Assembly: GCF_028686475.1 (NCBI RefSeq)
Contig: NZ_JAQUCA010000005.1
Location: 62,001 to 126,000 of the forward strand
Direction: 5' to 3'
Source: Giesbergeria sp.
GTDB lineage: Bacteria; Pseudomonadota; Gammaproteobacteria; Burkholderiales; Burkholderiaceae_C
Length of the DNA stretch: 64,000 nt
The position numbers and the translations under genes are program-made. Shown here piece after piece: positions 1 to 7,748 of the stretch (its first letter is position 1; the number at the start of each line of letters is the position of its first letter). Below the pieces are notes generated by a model. It was given only the letters and a program-made list of their open reading frames with translations, was not told where the DNA came from and did no database searches.

Positions 1-663
1 AACAAACACCGCCCGCGCTACGTTGCTCAGGGCTTTGCGTACCGATAAATCACTGCCGCTGGCCGAACGCAGCAAACGGGCCTCAATGGCGGCAGAGACC
101 CAGAGGGTCAAAATCAGCACTGCGCCCGAGGTGAGGATGCCCTCTAAAATAGTGCGTAAAGACAGGGTAGAGCCACCCACCTTCCAGCGGATGTCTTCCA
201 AGTCTTGCAACACCAAGGGCAATAGGTCTGTTACCCACAGCACCATACAGCCCCAAGCCAGCCAAGAGATGCTGCGCTCCATCGGCAACACCCAAGTGGC
301 GCGTGGAAACGCCACCTGCAACACCTTCACGCCAATGCGAATCACCACCAAGGCCATCAGCACCGGAATGGCCACCTTGAACACGGCCAAGTTCAGCCAT
401 TGCGTCAGCAGCGCTTGGGCCACATAGCCTAAGCCCAACAACAGCAGCGGAAACAAAGCCCCATCGAGTATTTTTTGCCCAAACAAAATAGAAGGGCCAT
501 CGCTTTGGCCGATGGCACGGCGCAAACCGGACACCAGCAACCAAGCCAGCAGCACACACAACGCCAGCGAACCCAATTCAATCAACACGGTGGGTTGTAG
601 GAACGATTGGAACCAGTTGCCTACATCATCGAACATCACTGGCGAAGGGTTTGCTTTGGCCAT
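1..663 (-). CDS. MscS-family mechanosensitive channel, N-terminal part (gene runs off the window start)
   Basis: The frame is open from the ATG at 663 to the window edge, giving 221 residues without a stop. It starts MAKANPSPVMFDDVGNWFQ and has an AAGGA box about 13 bases upstream. About five hydrophobic stretches are visible (near residues 26-47, 65-87, 92-115, 130-150 and 170-192), as expected for the N-terminal membrane region of larger MscS-like channels, which release solutes on hypo-osmotic shock. The pore helix and cytoplasmic beta domain that would confirm the family lie outside the window, so the name rests on topology and family resemblance. It is the last visible gene of a minus-strand run after the deacetylase and crotonase genes. 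Confidence 0.6.
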   Translation of the reverse strand, partial: MAKANPSPVMFDDVGNWFQSFLQPTVLIELGSLALCVLLAWLLVSGLRRAIGQSDGPSILFGQKILDGALFPLLLLGLGYVAQALLTQWLNLAVFKVAIPVLMALVVIRIGVKVLQVAFPRATWVLPMERSISWLAWGCMVLWVTDLLPLVLQDLEDIRWKVGGSTLSLRTILEGILTSGAVLILTLWVSAAIEARLLRSASGSDLSVRKALSNVARAVFV

Positions 664-693
664 TGTTTGCTGTATTTCCTTTTGAGGGGTGTT

Positions 694-1518
694 TTAAGGA
701 GTGGTGGGCTGCTTCCAGGCGGGGGTGCGCTTTTCGGCAAAGGCGCGTGCGCCCTCTTGGGCGGCAGCGTCCATCATGTTGACGGCCATCGTCTGGCCTG
801 CCAGTTGGTAGGCGGCATCGAGGCCCAATTCGCGTTGCTGATAGACCAAGGCTTTGCCCATTGTGATGGCGGTACGCGGTTTTTGTACAATGGCTTGCAC
901 CAGTTGCTCTACTTCGGCATCCAGCGTTTGCGCGGTGACTACCCGATTGAGCAGCCCTTGTTGCCGTGCCGTGGCGGCATCCATAAAGTCGCCCGTCAGG
1001 AGCATTTCCATCGCTTGCTTGATGGGCAAATTACGCACCAAGGGCACGCTGGGGGTGGCGCAGAACAGGCCGTAATGGATACCGCTGGTGGCAAAGGTGG
1101 CCTGCTCGACCGCCACGGCCAAATCGCATTGGGCCACCAATTGGCAGCCCGCCGCAGTCGCCATGCCTTGCACCTTGGCAATCACGGGCACTGGCAGACG
1201 CTGGATGGATAACATCACCTTGCTACACTGGGCAAACAGGGCTTGGTACCAAGCCAACTCGGGGTGCGCTGCCATCTCCTTGAGGTTGTGCCCAGCACAA
1301 AAAGCCTTGCCGTTGGCCGCCAGCACCACCACACGCACACGCTCATCTTGGGCAATGCTGTCGAGTGCGCTTTGCAAAGCGGCCAGCATTTCGGCCCCCA
1401 AGGCGTTAAAGCGCGCTGGGTCATTGAGCGTGAGCGTAACCACACCCCGCACATCTTGCTGCACCAGCAGCAGGCCCGAGGGGGTGTCAGAGACATCAGA
1501 AACCATGCTGCTGCCCAT
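694..1518 (-). CDS. Enoyl-CoA hydratase/isomerase family protein, ECHDC3-like
   Basis: A 274-residue crotonase-fold protein. The oxyanion-hole segments AFCAGHNLKEM and GMATAAGCQLVAQCDLAVA are clear. The two glutamates that carry out hydration in classical crotonase are not conserved: the usual GGGCE is AAGCQ here, and the second segment reads YGLFCATPSVPL. This is the pattern of the ECHDC3 subgroup, whose reaction is not well defined, so ordinary beta-oxidation hydratase activity should not be assumed. The start at 1518 was chosen because the ATG directly follows the upstream stop codon (TAACATG); a second ATG at 1506 is possible. It is tightly coupled to the deacetylase gene. Confidence 0.85.
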   Translation of the reverse strand: MGSSMVSDVSDTPSGLLLVQQDVRGVVTLTLNDPARFNALGAEMLAALQSALDSIAQDERVRVVVLAANGKAFCAGHNLKEMAAHPELAWYQALFAQCSKVMLSIQRLPVPVIAKVQGMATAAGCQLVAQCDLAVAVEQATFATSGIHYGLFCATPSVPLVRNLPIKQAMEMLLTGDFMDAATARQQGLLNRVVTAQTLDAEVEQLVQAIVQKPRTAITMGKALVYQQRELGLDAAYQLAGQTMAVNMMDAAAQEGARAFAEKRTPAWKQPTTP

Positions 1519-1519
1519 G

Positions 1520-2473
1520 TTACAGGTCGGCCAAGACGCGCAAATGGGCTTCGACGCTGCGCGCCAAGGCACTGGGCACATAGCCCCCCTCTAGGCAAGA
1601 GACAATGCGCCCTTGCGAGAAACGCCGGGCAATGTCTTTAATCCGCAGGGTAATCCAAGTGTAGTCTTGCTCTACCAGACTCAACTGGCCCATGTCGTCT
1701 TCACGGTGGGCATCAAAACCGGCGCTGATGAAAATCATTTCGGGCTGGAACGCCTCTAGGCGCGGAATCCACGTCGTTTCAATCATCTCGCGGATGTCCA
1801 TGCTCTTGGTGTAGGCGGCTACCGGCACATTAAGCATGTTGGGTGCTGGGTTTTTATCGCCGTTGTACGGAAAAAACGGATGTTGGAAAAAACTGACCAT
1901 CAGTGCGCGCTCATCACCGGCCAAAATATCTTCCGTGCCGTTGCCGTGGTGAACGTCAAAGTCAATCACCGCCACGCGCTTGAGGTTGTAGCGGTCTAGG
2001 GCATACTTAGCAGCAATAGCCACGTTGTTGAAGAAGCAAAAGCCCATTGCTTTGTCGCGGCAGGCATGGTGTCCGGGCGGACGCACGGCGCAGAAGGCGT
2101 TTTCTAGCTCGCCGGCCATCACGGCATCGGTGGCGGCCAAAGCAGCACCCGCAGAGCGCAAAGCGGCCTTCCAAGTATGCACATTGATGGAGGTGTCGGG
2201 GTCCACTTGGGTGTGCGCGGGGCCACCAGCGGCGACTTCTTCACGCAACCAATCGGTCAGGCCGCGTATCGAGGCAATATGCAAGCGCCCATGCGCCAAC
2301 TCAATGTCGCCCAAAGCGGCCTCGTCGGCATCGTAGCGCTCCAAGGCATCCATCACGCCAGTGATGAGCAGGCGGTCTTCGATGGCATCAAGGCGCTCGG
2401 GGCACTCGGGGTGGCCGGGGCCCATTTCGTGTTTCCAGCAATCGCGGTGGGTGTAATAACCTGTCTTTCCCAT
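1520..2473 (-). CDS. Histone deacetylase family protein (class II HDAC / acetylpolyamine amidohydrolase type)
   Basis: A 317-residue arginase/deacetylase-fold zinc hydrolase that should remove acetyl or related acyl groups from amines such as acetyl-lysine or acetylpolyamines; the substrate is unknown. Visible motifs are HPECPERLDAI near the N terminus, the active-site histidine pair in RPPGHHA, zinc ligands in DFDVHHGNGTED, the third ligand in SAGFDAHRED, and the C-terminal CLEGGY. Length is normal for bacterial members. The ATG at 2473 is 43 bases from the divergent moxR start, so the two genes share a short promoter region. The stop abuts the start of the crotonase gene, suggesting an operon. 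Confidence 0.92.
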   Translation of the reverse strand: MGKTGYYTHRDCWKHEMGPGHPECPERLDAIEDRLLITGVMDALERYDADEAALGDIELAHGRLHIASIRGLTDWLREEVAAGGPAHTQVDPDTSINVHTWKAALRSAGAALAATDAVMAGELENAFCAVRPPGHHACRDKAMGFCFFNNVAIAAKYALDRYNLKRVAVIDFDVHHGNGTEDILAGDERALMVSFFQHPFFPYNGDKNPAPNMLNVPVAAYTKSMDIREMIETTWIPRLEAFQPEMIFISAGFDAHREDDMGQLSLVEQDYTWITLRIKDIARRFSQGRIVSCLEGGYVPSALARSVEAHLRVLADL

Positions 2474-2516
2474 AGGGTGTCTCCGGTGGTCGGTTTTTTT
2501 CGGATAACGTTACGCC

Positions 2517-3437
2517 ATGCAAGCACAGCAAAAAATTAAATCACTTTTAGATCAGCTTAACACGGTGATTGTGGGTAAATCTGCCCGCGTTCAAGATTGT
2601 GTAGCCTGCCTGTTGGCGGGGGGCCATCTGCTGATTGAGGACGTGCCGGGTGTCGGTAAGACTACTTTATCGCACGCGCTGGCCCATACCTTCGGTTTGC
2701 AGTTTACCCGCGTGCAATTTACCGCCGATTTGATGCCCAGCGATCTGATTGGGGTTTCGGTGTACGAGCGCGGGCAAGAGGCGTTTGTGTTCCACCCCGG
2801 CCCGGTGTTTACCCAGGTGCTGTTGGCCGATGAAATCAACCGCGCCAGCCCCAAAACCCAAAGCGCGCTGCTAGAGGCGATGGAAGAAAAACAGGTGTCG
2901 GCGGAAGGCGAAACCCGCCCCTTGCCGCAGCCATTTTTTGTCATTGCGACACAAAACCCGCAAGACCAGTTGGGTACTTACGCCCTGCCAGAGTCGCAGT
3001 TAGACCGCTTTTTGATGCGGATTTCCTTGGGCTACCCCGACCGGCAATCCGAACGTTTGCTACTGGCAGGCAGTGACCGGCGCCACATGGCCACCAGCGT
3101 GGCCCCGGTGTTGTCAGCGCTGGAGCTGGCCGCGCTGCAACAAGCCGTGTTGGCGATTCACACCGCTGACCCGCTGTTGGACTATGTGCAAGATTTGATT
3201 GCCGCCACGCGCTCCGGGCGTTGGTTTGTGCAGGGCTTGTCGCCACGCGCGGGCATTGCCTTGGTGCGCGCCGCCAAAGCGCAAGCATTGATTAGCGGGC
3301 GCGATTATGTCGCCCCCGATGATGTGCAAGCCATCATCGCGCAAACCATTGCCCACCGCTTGGTGCCGGTAGGCAATGCCGGGCGCGGCGCGGTGGAGCA
3401 GGTGCAGGCAATGGTCGATAGCGTCCCGCTGCCCTGA
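2517..3437 (+). CDS. MoxR-family AAA+ ATPase
   Basis: A 306-residue MoxR-type AAA+ ATPase, a group thought to act as chaperones for assembly or activation of partner complexes. Walker A is EDVPGVGKTTL, Walker B with the following segment is LLADEINRASPKTQSALLEAMEE, and sensor 1 is in IATQNPQDQLGTY. The following genes encode a DUF58 protein and a TgpA-like transglutaminase, the partners usually found beside MoxR. The stop is 4 bases before the next start, so translation is probably coupled. Confidence 0.95.
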   Translation: MQAQQKIKSLLDQLNTVIVGKSARVQDCVACLLAGGHLLIEDVPGVGKTTLSHALAHTFGLQFTRVQFTADLMPSDLIGVSVYERGQEAFVFHPGPVFTQVLLADEINRASPKTQSALLEAMEEKQVSAEGETRPLPQPFFVIATQNPQDQLGTYALPESQLDRFLMRISLGYPDRQSERLLLAGSDRRHMATSVAPVLSALELAALQQAVLAIHTADPLLDYVQDLIAATRSGRWFVQGLSPRAGIALVRAAKAQALISGRDYVAPDDVQAIIAQTIAHRLVPVGNAGRGAVEQVQAMVDSVPLP

Positions 3438-3441
3438 AGCC

Positions 3442-4413
3442 ATGCGTGGCCCTTTGTCCTTTTTGCGCCAGCGCTGGCAGCAATGGTGGCTGGCCCGTTT
3501 GCAGCCCACCGATACCCTAACGCTCACGCAGCGCAATGTGTATATTTTGCCCACCGGCCCCGGTTGGATGTTGGCACTGACGCTGCTGGTGTTGTTGGTG
3601 GCCTCCATCAATTACCAACTCAATTTGGGTTATTTGCTCACCTTTTTGCTGGCCGGTAGTGCCGTGGTGGGGATGCACCTCTGCCACGGCACATTGCGTG
3701 GCCTGACCTTGCACTTACAACCGCCCGAAGCGCATTTTTTGGGCCAAAGTGCCGTGTTGGATGTGCAATTGAGCAGCGAGCGGCGCAGCACGCGCTTTGG
3801 TATCGCTGTGGCAGTGCATGGCAGCCAACAATGGGCTTGGACGGATGTGCCCGCCCAAGGCTCCTCTAAGGTGCAGGTGGCTTTTGCGCCCAGCCACCGG
3901 GGGCTGCATTCATTGCCGCTGCTCACGGCAGAAACCCGCTTTCCGCTGGGTACCTTTCGTGTTTGGGCCTTGTGGCGACCGGCGGCGCAGGTGTTGGTCT
4001 ATCCAGCACCCGAAGTGCCCACCCCCCCTTTGCCCCCCGGTGAACCCCATGCCAGCGGCATCGGCAGCACGCACAGCCAAGGCATGGGCGATTTTGAAGG
4101 CGTGCGCGCCTACCGCCGGGGTGACCCGCAGCAATTGATTGTTTGGAAAAAAGCCGCACAAGCCTTGGCCAGCGGCAGCGATAACCTCGTCAGCCGCGAT
4201 AGCCTGCAAATGCAGCGCCACGAGCTGTGGCTGACCCCAGAGCGTACCGGCCTGAGTAACCCCGAAGCGCGCCTGTCGCGCCTGACGGCTTGGGTGCTGC
4301 AAGCCGACCGCTTGGGGCTGGACTATGGCCTGCGCCTGCCGGGATTAGAGATTGCCCCCGGCAGTGGTGCTGCCCAGCGCCAGCGCTGTTTGCAAGCGCT
4401 GGCGCTGGCTTAA
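3442..4413 (+). CDS. DUF58 domain-containing membrane protein
   Basis: A 323-residue protein with two hydrophobic helices near residues 38-75 (MLALTLLVLLVASI and LLTFLLAGSAVVG), then a beta-rich region. The diagnostic DUF58 segment GDFEGVRAYRRGDPQQLIVWK lies around residues 215-235. DUF58 proteins have a von Willebrand factor A-like fold and pair with MoxR ATPases; their biochemical role is unsettled. The start at 3442 directly after the moxR stop was preferred over an upstream start at 3376 that would overlap moxR by 62 bases. Confidence 0.9.
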   Translation: MRGPLSFLRQRWQQWWLARLQPTDTLTLTQRNVYILPTGPGWMLALTLLVLLVASINYQLNLGYLLTFLLAGSAVVGMHLCHGTLRGLTLHLQPPEAHFLGQSAVLDVQLSSERRSTRFGIAVAVHGSQQWAWTDVPAQGSSKVQVAFAPSHRGLHSLPLLTAETRFPLGTFRVWALWRPAAQVLVYPAPEVPTPPLPPGEPHASGIGSTHSQGMGDFEGVRAYRRGDPQQLIVWKKAAQALASGSDNLVSRDSLQMQRHELWLTPERTGLSNPEARLSRLTAWVLQADRLGLDYGLRLPGLEIAPGSGAAQRQRCLQALALA

Positions 4414-4449
4414 ATCGCCAAAAAGCCAAAAAATCAAAAAAAAACCTAT

Positions 4450-4478
4450 GTTTCAATCCACACCCCTAGCGGGGCCAC
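4450..4478. repeat. Solitary sequence resembling a type I-C CRISPR repeat
   Basis: Read on the minus strand, these 29 bases end in GTGGATTGAAAC and contain a CCCC-GCTA-GGGG hairpin, the layout of type I-C CRISPR repeats (GC hairpin followed by GTGGATTGAAAC). Only one copy is present; no second repeat, spacer, leader or cas gene was found in the window. It may be a relic, or a chance match inside a structured spacer. Confidence 0.35.
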
Positions 4479-4479
4479 T

Positions 4480-4545
4480 TTGGAAGAGGTTACCCCTCTC
4501 CCAAACGAATTCTATCCCCCTGAAGGGGGAGGTTTCAAACCGGAG
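4480..4545. repeat. Compound palindromic intergenic element between the DUF58 and tgpA genes
   Basis: Several short stem-loops follow one another: AGAGG-TTACC-CCTCT, TCCCCC-TGAA-GGGGGA and GGTTT-C-AAACC. CCTCTCCC in the left part can also pair with GGGGGAGG in the right part. No second copy was noticed in this window. It resembles the REP-like palindromic units found between genes in many proteobacteria and could attenuate or separate transcripts. The tgpA ribosome-binding sequence GGAG lies just beyond it. Confidence 0.45.
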
Positions 4546-4555
4546 CTAGTTTCTG

Positions 4556-6625
4556 ATGAACGCCACTGCAAGCCATCAGCCCACCAGCCTGCGCCAAACC
4601 TTGGCCACCCTGCCACGCGATGCGCGCGACACCCTGTTTATGTTGGGCGTGATTGCGTGGGTGATTGCACCACAAATCGCCCAATTGCCGTGGTGGGCCA
4701 GCAGCTTGGCCGCTGGCTTTTTACTCTGGCGCGGCGTGCTGTCTTGGCAAGGCGGGCCGCTGCCGCAGCGCTGGTTACTGCTGGTGGCGGTGGTGGTGGC
4801 CACGGGGGCCACGTTGCTCACCTATCGCACTATTTTGGGCCGCGATGCCGGTGTCACGTTGATTGTGCTGCTGCTTACGCTCAAAACGCTAGAACTGCGC
4901 GCCCGGCGCGATGCGCTGGTGGTGTTCTTTTTGGGCTTTTTTACCCTGCTGAGCAATTTTTTCTTTTCGCAATCGCTACTGACTGCCGTGGCCATGTTGA
5001 TAGCCCTGATGGGCTTACTGACCGCGCTGGTCAACGCCCACATGCCGGTAGGCCGCCCACCGCTGCTGCTGGCACTACGCACGGCGGGCACGATGGCGCT
5101 GCTGGGCGCGCCCATCATGCTGGCGCTGTTTATGTTCTTTCCGCGCATGGCACCGCTGTGGGGCTTGCCTAGCGATGCCCTGACCGGCCGCAGTGGCCTC
5201 TCGGGCACGATGGAAGTGGGCAATGTGGCCAAACTGGCGCTAGACGATAGCGTGGTGATGCGCGTTCGGTTTGATACCCCAGCGCAAAAAGCGCCAGCGG
5301 CCTCACAGCTGTATTTTCGCGGGCCGGTGTTATCGGAGTTTGATGGCCGCCAATGGCGTGCGCCCGCCTCACGCCATGACCCTTGGGCAGGACAATGGGG
5401 CCTGCCTGCCAATTTGCGCGTGCAAGGCGAGCCGGTGCGCTACACCGTGACGCTGGAGCCGCACCAACGGCCTTGGCTGTTGGTGATGGAAGCGGCCAAA
5501 GACAAACCAGCACTCAACGGCTTTCAGAGCGTGATGAGTCCGGATTTGCAATGGCTGTCTAACCGCCCCATTACCGATGTGGTGCGCTACGCTGCCGAGA
5601 GCTACCCCCAATTTGAGCATGGCCCCACGCGCCTAACCCCAGCTTTGCAGGCCATGAGCGCCCTGCCATCGACATCCAACCCGCGCACCGTAGCTTGGGC
5701 GCAACAATTGCGCGCCGACCCCACCATTGCCGCCGGTGGCACCCCAGCTTTGGTCGCAGCGCTGTTGGCACACCTGAAAACGGGCGGTTACAGCTACACC
5801 CTAGAGCCGGGCCTGTATGGCCAGCACAGTGCCGATGAGTTCTGGTTTGACCGCAAAGCGGGGTTTTGCGAGCATATTGCGTCTTCGTTTGTGATTGCCC
5901 TGCGCGCCGCTGGAGTACCCGCACGCATCGTCACCGGCTACCAAGGTGGCGATTTGAACAACGTCGATGGCTACTGGACGGTGCGCCAAAGCGATGCCCA
6001 CGCTTGGGCCGAAGTCTGGCAAGAAGGGCGCGGCTGGGTGCGTGTGGACCCCACCGGGTCCGTAGCCCCTGGCCGGGTGGGCCTGTTCCAACGCTTGGCC
6101 GCCCCCCAAGGCATTTTGGGGGCGGCGGTAGGCACCATGATTAGCCCCGGCATGGCACAACAACTGCGCGCCATTTGGGAGGCCACCAACAACCACTGGA
6201 ACCAATGGGTACTCAATTACACGCAAAGCCGCCAGCTCGATTTACTCAAAACGCTGGGCTTTAGCGCCCCCAGTTGGCAAGATTTGGTGCGTATTTTGGC
6301 CAGCTTGCTCGGGGTGGCAGCGCTGCTGGGCGCTGCTTGGACGCTGTGGGAGCGCCGCCAGCACAACCCTTGGCTGCGTTTGTTGCAACGCACCCGCCAG
6401 CGCTTGGCCCAAGCGGGCTTGCAGCTGCCCGACAGCACCCCACCACGCGCCATCGCCGCGCAAGTGCAGGCCCATTTTGGCGACCCTGCCCAGCCGCTGT
6501 GCGCTTGGCTGCTAGAACTGGAACAATTGCGCTATGCCCCAGCGGCGCAAGCCACACCCTCCCTGCGCGAGCTGCAACGGCGCTGGCGCCAACTGCCGTG
6601 GCCTGCGGCGGTGCGCTCTTCCTAA
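4556..6625 (+). CDS. TgpA-like transglutaminase family membrane protein (DUF3488 + transglutaminase core + DUF4129)
   Basis: A 689-residue membrane protein. The N-terminal ~200 residues carry several hydrophobic helices (DUF3488 type). The transglutaminase core follows with a complete catalytic triad: Cys in KAGFCEHIASS, His in QSDAHAWAEVW and Asp in WVRVDPTG. A further helix near residue 580 (LASLLGVAALLGAAW) precedes a DUF4129-like C-terminal domain. This is the architecture of TgpA of Pseudomonas, an essential inner-membrane protein with a periplasmic transglutaminase domain; its substrate is unknown. It is the third gene of the MoxR/DUF58/TgpA cluster. Confidence 0.93.
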   Translation: MNATASHQPTSLRQTLATLPRDARDTLFMLGVIAWVIAPQIAQLPWWASSLAAGFLLWRGVLSWQGGPLPQRWLLLVAVVVATGATLLTYRTILGRDAGVTLIVLLLTLKTLELRARRDALVVFFLGFFTLLSNFFFSQSLLTAVAMLIALMGLLTALVNAHMPVGRPPLLLALRTAGTMALLGAPIMLALFMFFPRMAPLWGLPSDALTGRSGLSGTMEVGNVAKLALDDSVVMRVRFDTPAQKAPAASQLYFRGPVLSEFDGRQWRAPASRHDPWAGQWGLPANLRVQGEPVRYTVTLEPHQRPWLLVMEAAKDKPALNGFQSVMSPDLQWLSNRPITDVVRYAAESYPQFEHGPTRLTPALQAMSALPSTSNPRTVAWAQQLRADPTIAAGGTPALVAALLAHLKTGGYSYTLEPGLYGQHSADEFWFDRKAGFCEHIASSFVIALRAAGVPARIVTGYQGGDLNNVDGYWTVRQSDAHAWAEVWQEGRGWVRVDPTGSVAPGRVGLFQRLAAPQGILGAAVGTMISPGMAQQLRAIWEATNNHWNQWVLNYTQSRQLDLLKTLGFSAPSWQDLVRILASLLGVAALLGAAWTLWERRQHNPWLRLLQRTRQRLAQAGLQLPDSTPPRAIAAQVQAHFGDPAQPLCAWLLELEQLRYAPAAQATPSLRELQRRWRQLPWPAAVRSS

Positions 6626-6639
6626 TTTTTTCTTTCTCA

Positions 6640-7743
6640 ATGCACCCTCGATTTTTTGCCCCCCATTGTTTGTTGCTCCTGACGCTGAGCAGTTGGCCCA
6701 TCAGCAGCACGCTGGCACAAGCACCAGCCCGTGCGGGCAGTGCAACGGCACCCGACAGCCCACGCTATGCCCAACGCCACGAGGCCATGCAGTTTGCCCA
6801 AGCGCTGGCCGAGCGCCGCCAATGGGATGCCGATTGGGTACGCCACACGATTGGCCAAGCGCGTTTTTTGTCGCGCATCCCGCCGCTGATGTTGCCCTCT
6901 GGCCCCAGCGGAGAAAAAAACTGGCAAGCCTACCGCCGCCGCTTTGTCGAGCCGGTGCGTATCCGTGCTGGCGTGCGCTTTTGGCAGCAACACCGCGCCA
7001 GCTTGGCCCAAGCCGAGCGCCGCTATGGCGTGCCCGCCGACATCATCGTGGGCATCATGGGCGTAGAGACCCTGTATGGGCGGCAAATGGGCAATTTTCG
7101 GGTGATAGATGCGCTGGCCACCTTGGCCTTTGATTTTCCGGCAGCGCACCCACGGGCAGCAGCACGGCAAGCCTATTTTCAGGGCGAGCTAGAGCAATTG
7201 CTGGCCTTATCGCAACAAAATGGCATAGACCCCTTGCAGCCACGCGGCAGCTATGCTGGGGCGATGGGCTTGGGGCAGTTTATGCCCTCTAGCTGGGTGC
7301 GTTATGCCGTCGATGGCGATGGCGATGGCCAAATCGACCTGTTTGGCAATGCACAAGATGCCATCCACTCGGTGGCCAATTACTTTATCGCGCACGGCTG
7401 GCAGCCGGGTTTGCCCACACACTACCCATTGCAGCTAGACCCAGCAGGGGTTGATTTATCCACCTTGCTGGCCCCGGATATTCGGCCCAGCTTTAGCGCC
7501 CACGAGCTGGCCGAGCATGGGGTGCAGTTAGACCCCGCCGGGCAAAACCACAACGGACTGCTGGCCCTGATTGAGCTAAAAAATGGCCCCCAGCCCCCGA
7601 GCTATGTCGCTGGCACCGACAATTTTTATGCCGTGACGCGCTACAACTGGTCTAGCTACTACGCTTTGGCGGTGATTGAGCTGGGGCAGGCGGTACGCAA
7701 AGAGATGCAACAGCCACGCCCACTCACGCGGCTGCCGCGTTGA
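6640..7743 (+). CDS. mltB: Membrane-bound lytic murein transglycosylase B
   Basis: A 367-residue peptidoglycan lytic transglycosylase that cleaves the MurNAc-GlcNAc bond with formation of the 1,6-anhydro product. The catalytic Glu is in IMGVETLYGRQMG. The substrate-groove segments YAGAMGLGQFMPSSW and VDGDGDGQIDLF are family hallmarks. The start MHPRFFAPHCLLLLTLSSW at 6640 gives a signal peptide ending near STLAQA with no lipobox cysteine, so a soluble periplasmic form is likely. It lies 14 bases after tgpA, suggesting co-expression with the cell-envelope cluster. It converges on the restriction enzyme gene with only 5 bases between the stops. Confidence 0.92.
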   Translation: MHPRFFAPHCLLLLTLSSWPISSTLAQAPARAGSATAPDSPRYAQRHEAMQFAQALAERRQWDADWVRHTIGQARFLSRIPPLMLPSGPSGEKNWQAYRRRFVEPVRIRAGVRFWQQHRASLAQAERRYGVPADIIVGIMGVETLYGRQMGNFRVIDALATLAFDFPAAHPRAAARQAYFQGELEQLLALSQQNGIDPLQPRGSYAGAMGLGQFMPSSWVRYAVDGDGDGQIDLFGNAQDAIHSVANYFIAHGWQPGLPTHYPLQLDPAGVDLSTLLAPDIRPSFSAHELAEHGVQLDPAGQNHNGLLALIELKNGPQPPSYVAGTDNFYAVTRYNWSSYYALAVIELGQAVRKEMQQPRPLTRLPR

Positions 7744-7748
7744 CAACG

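Noticed and set aside
4414-4555. CRISPR array
   Set aside because: Only one repeat-like sequence exists; no second repeat, regular spacing or cas gene, so an array is not called.
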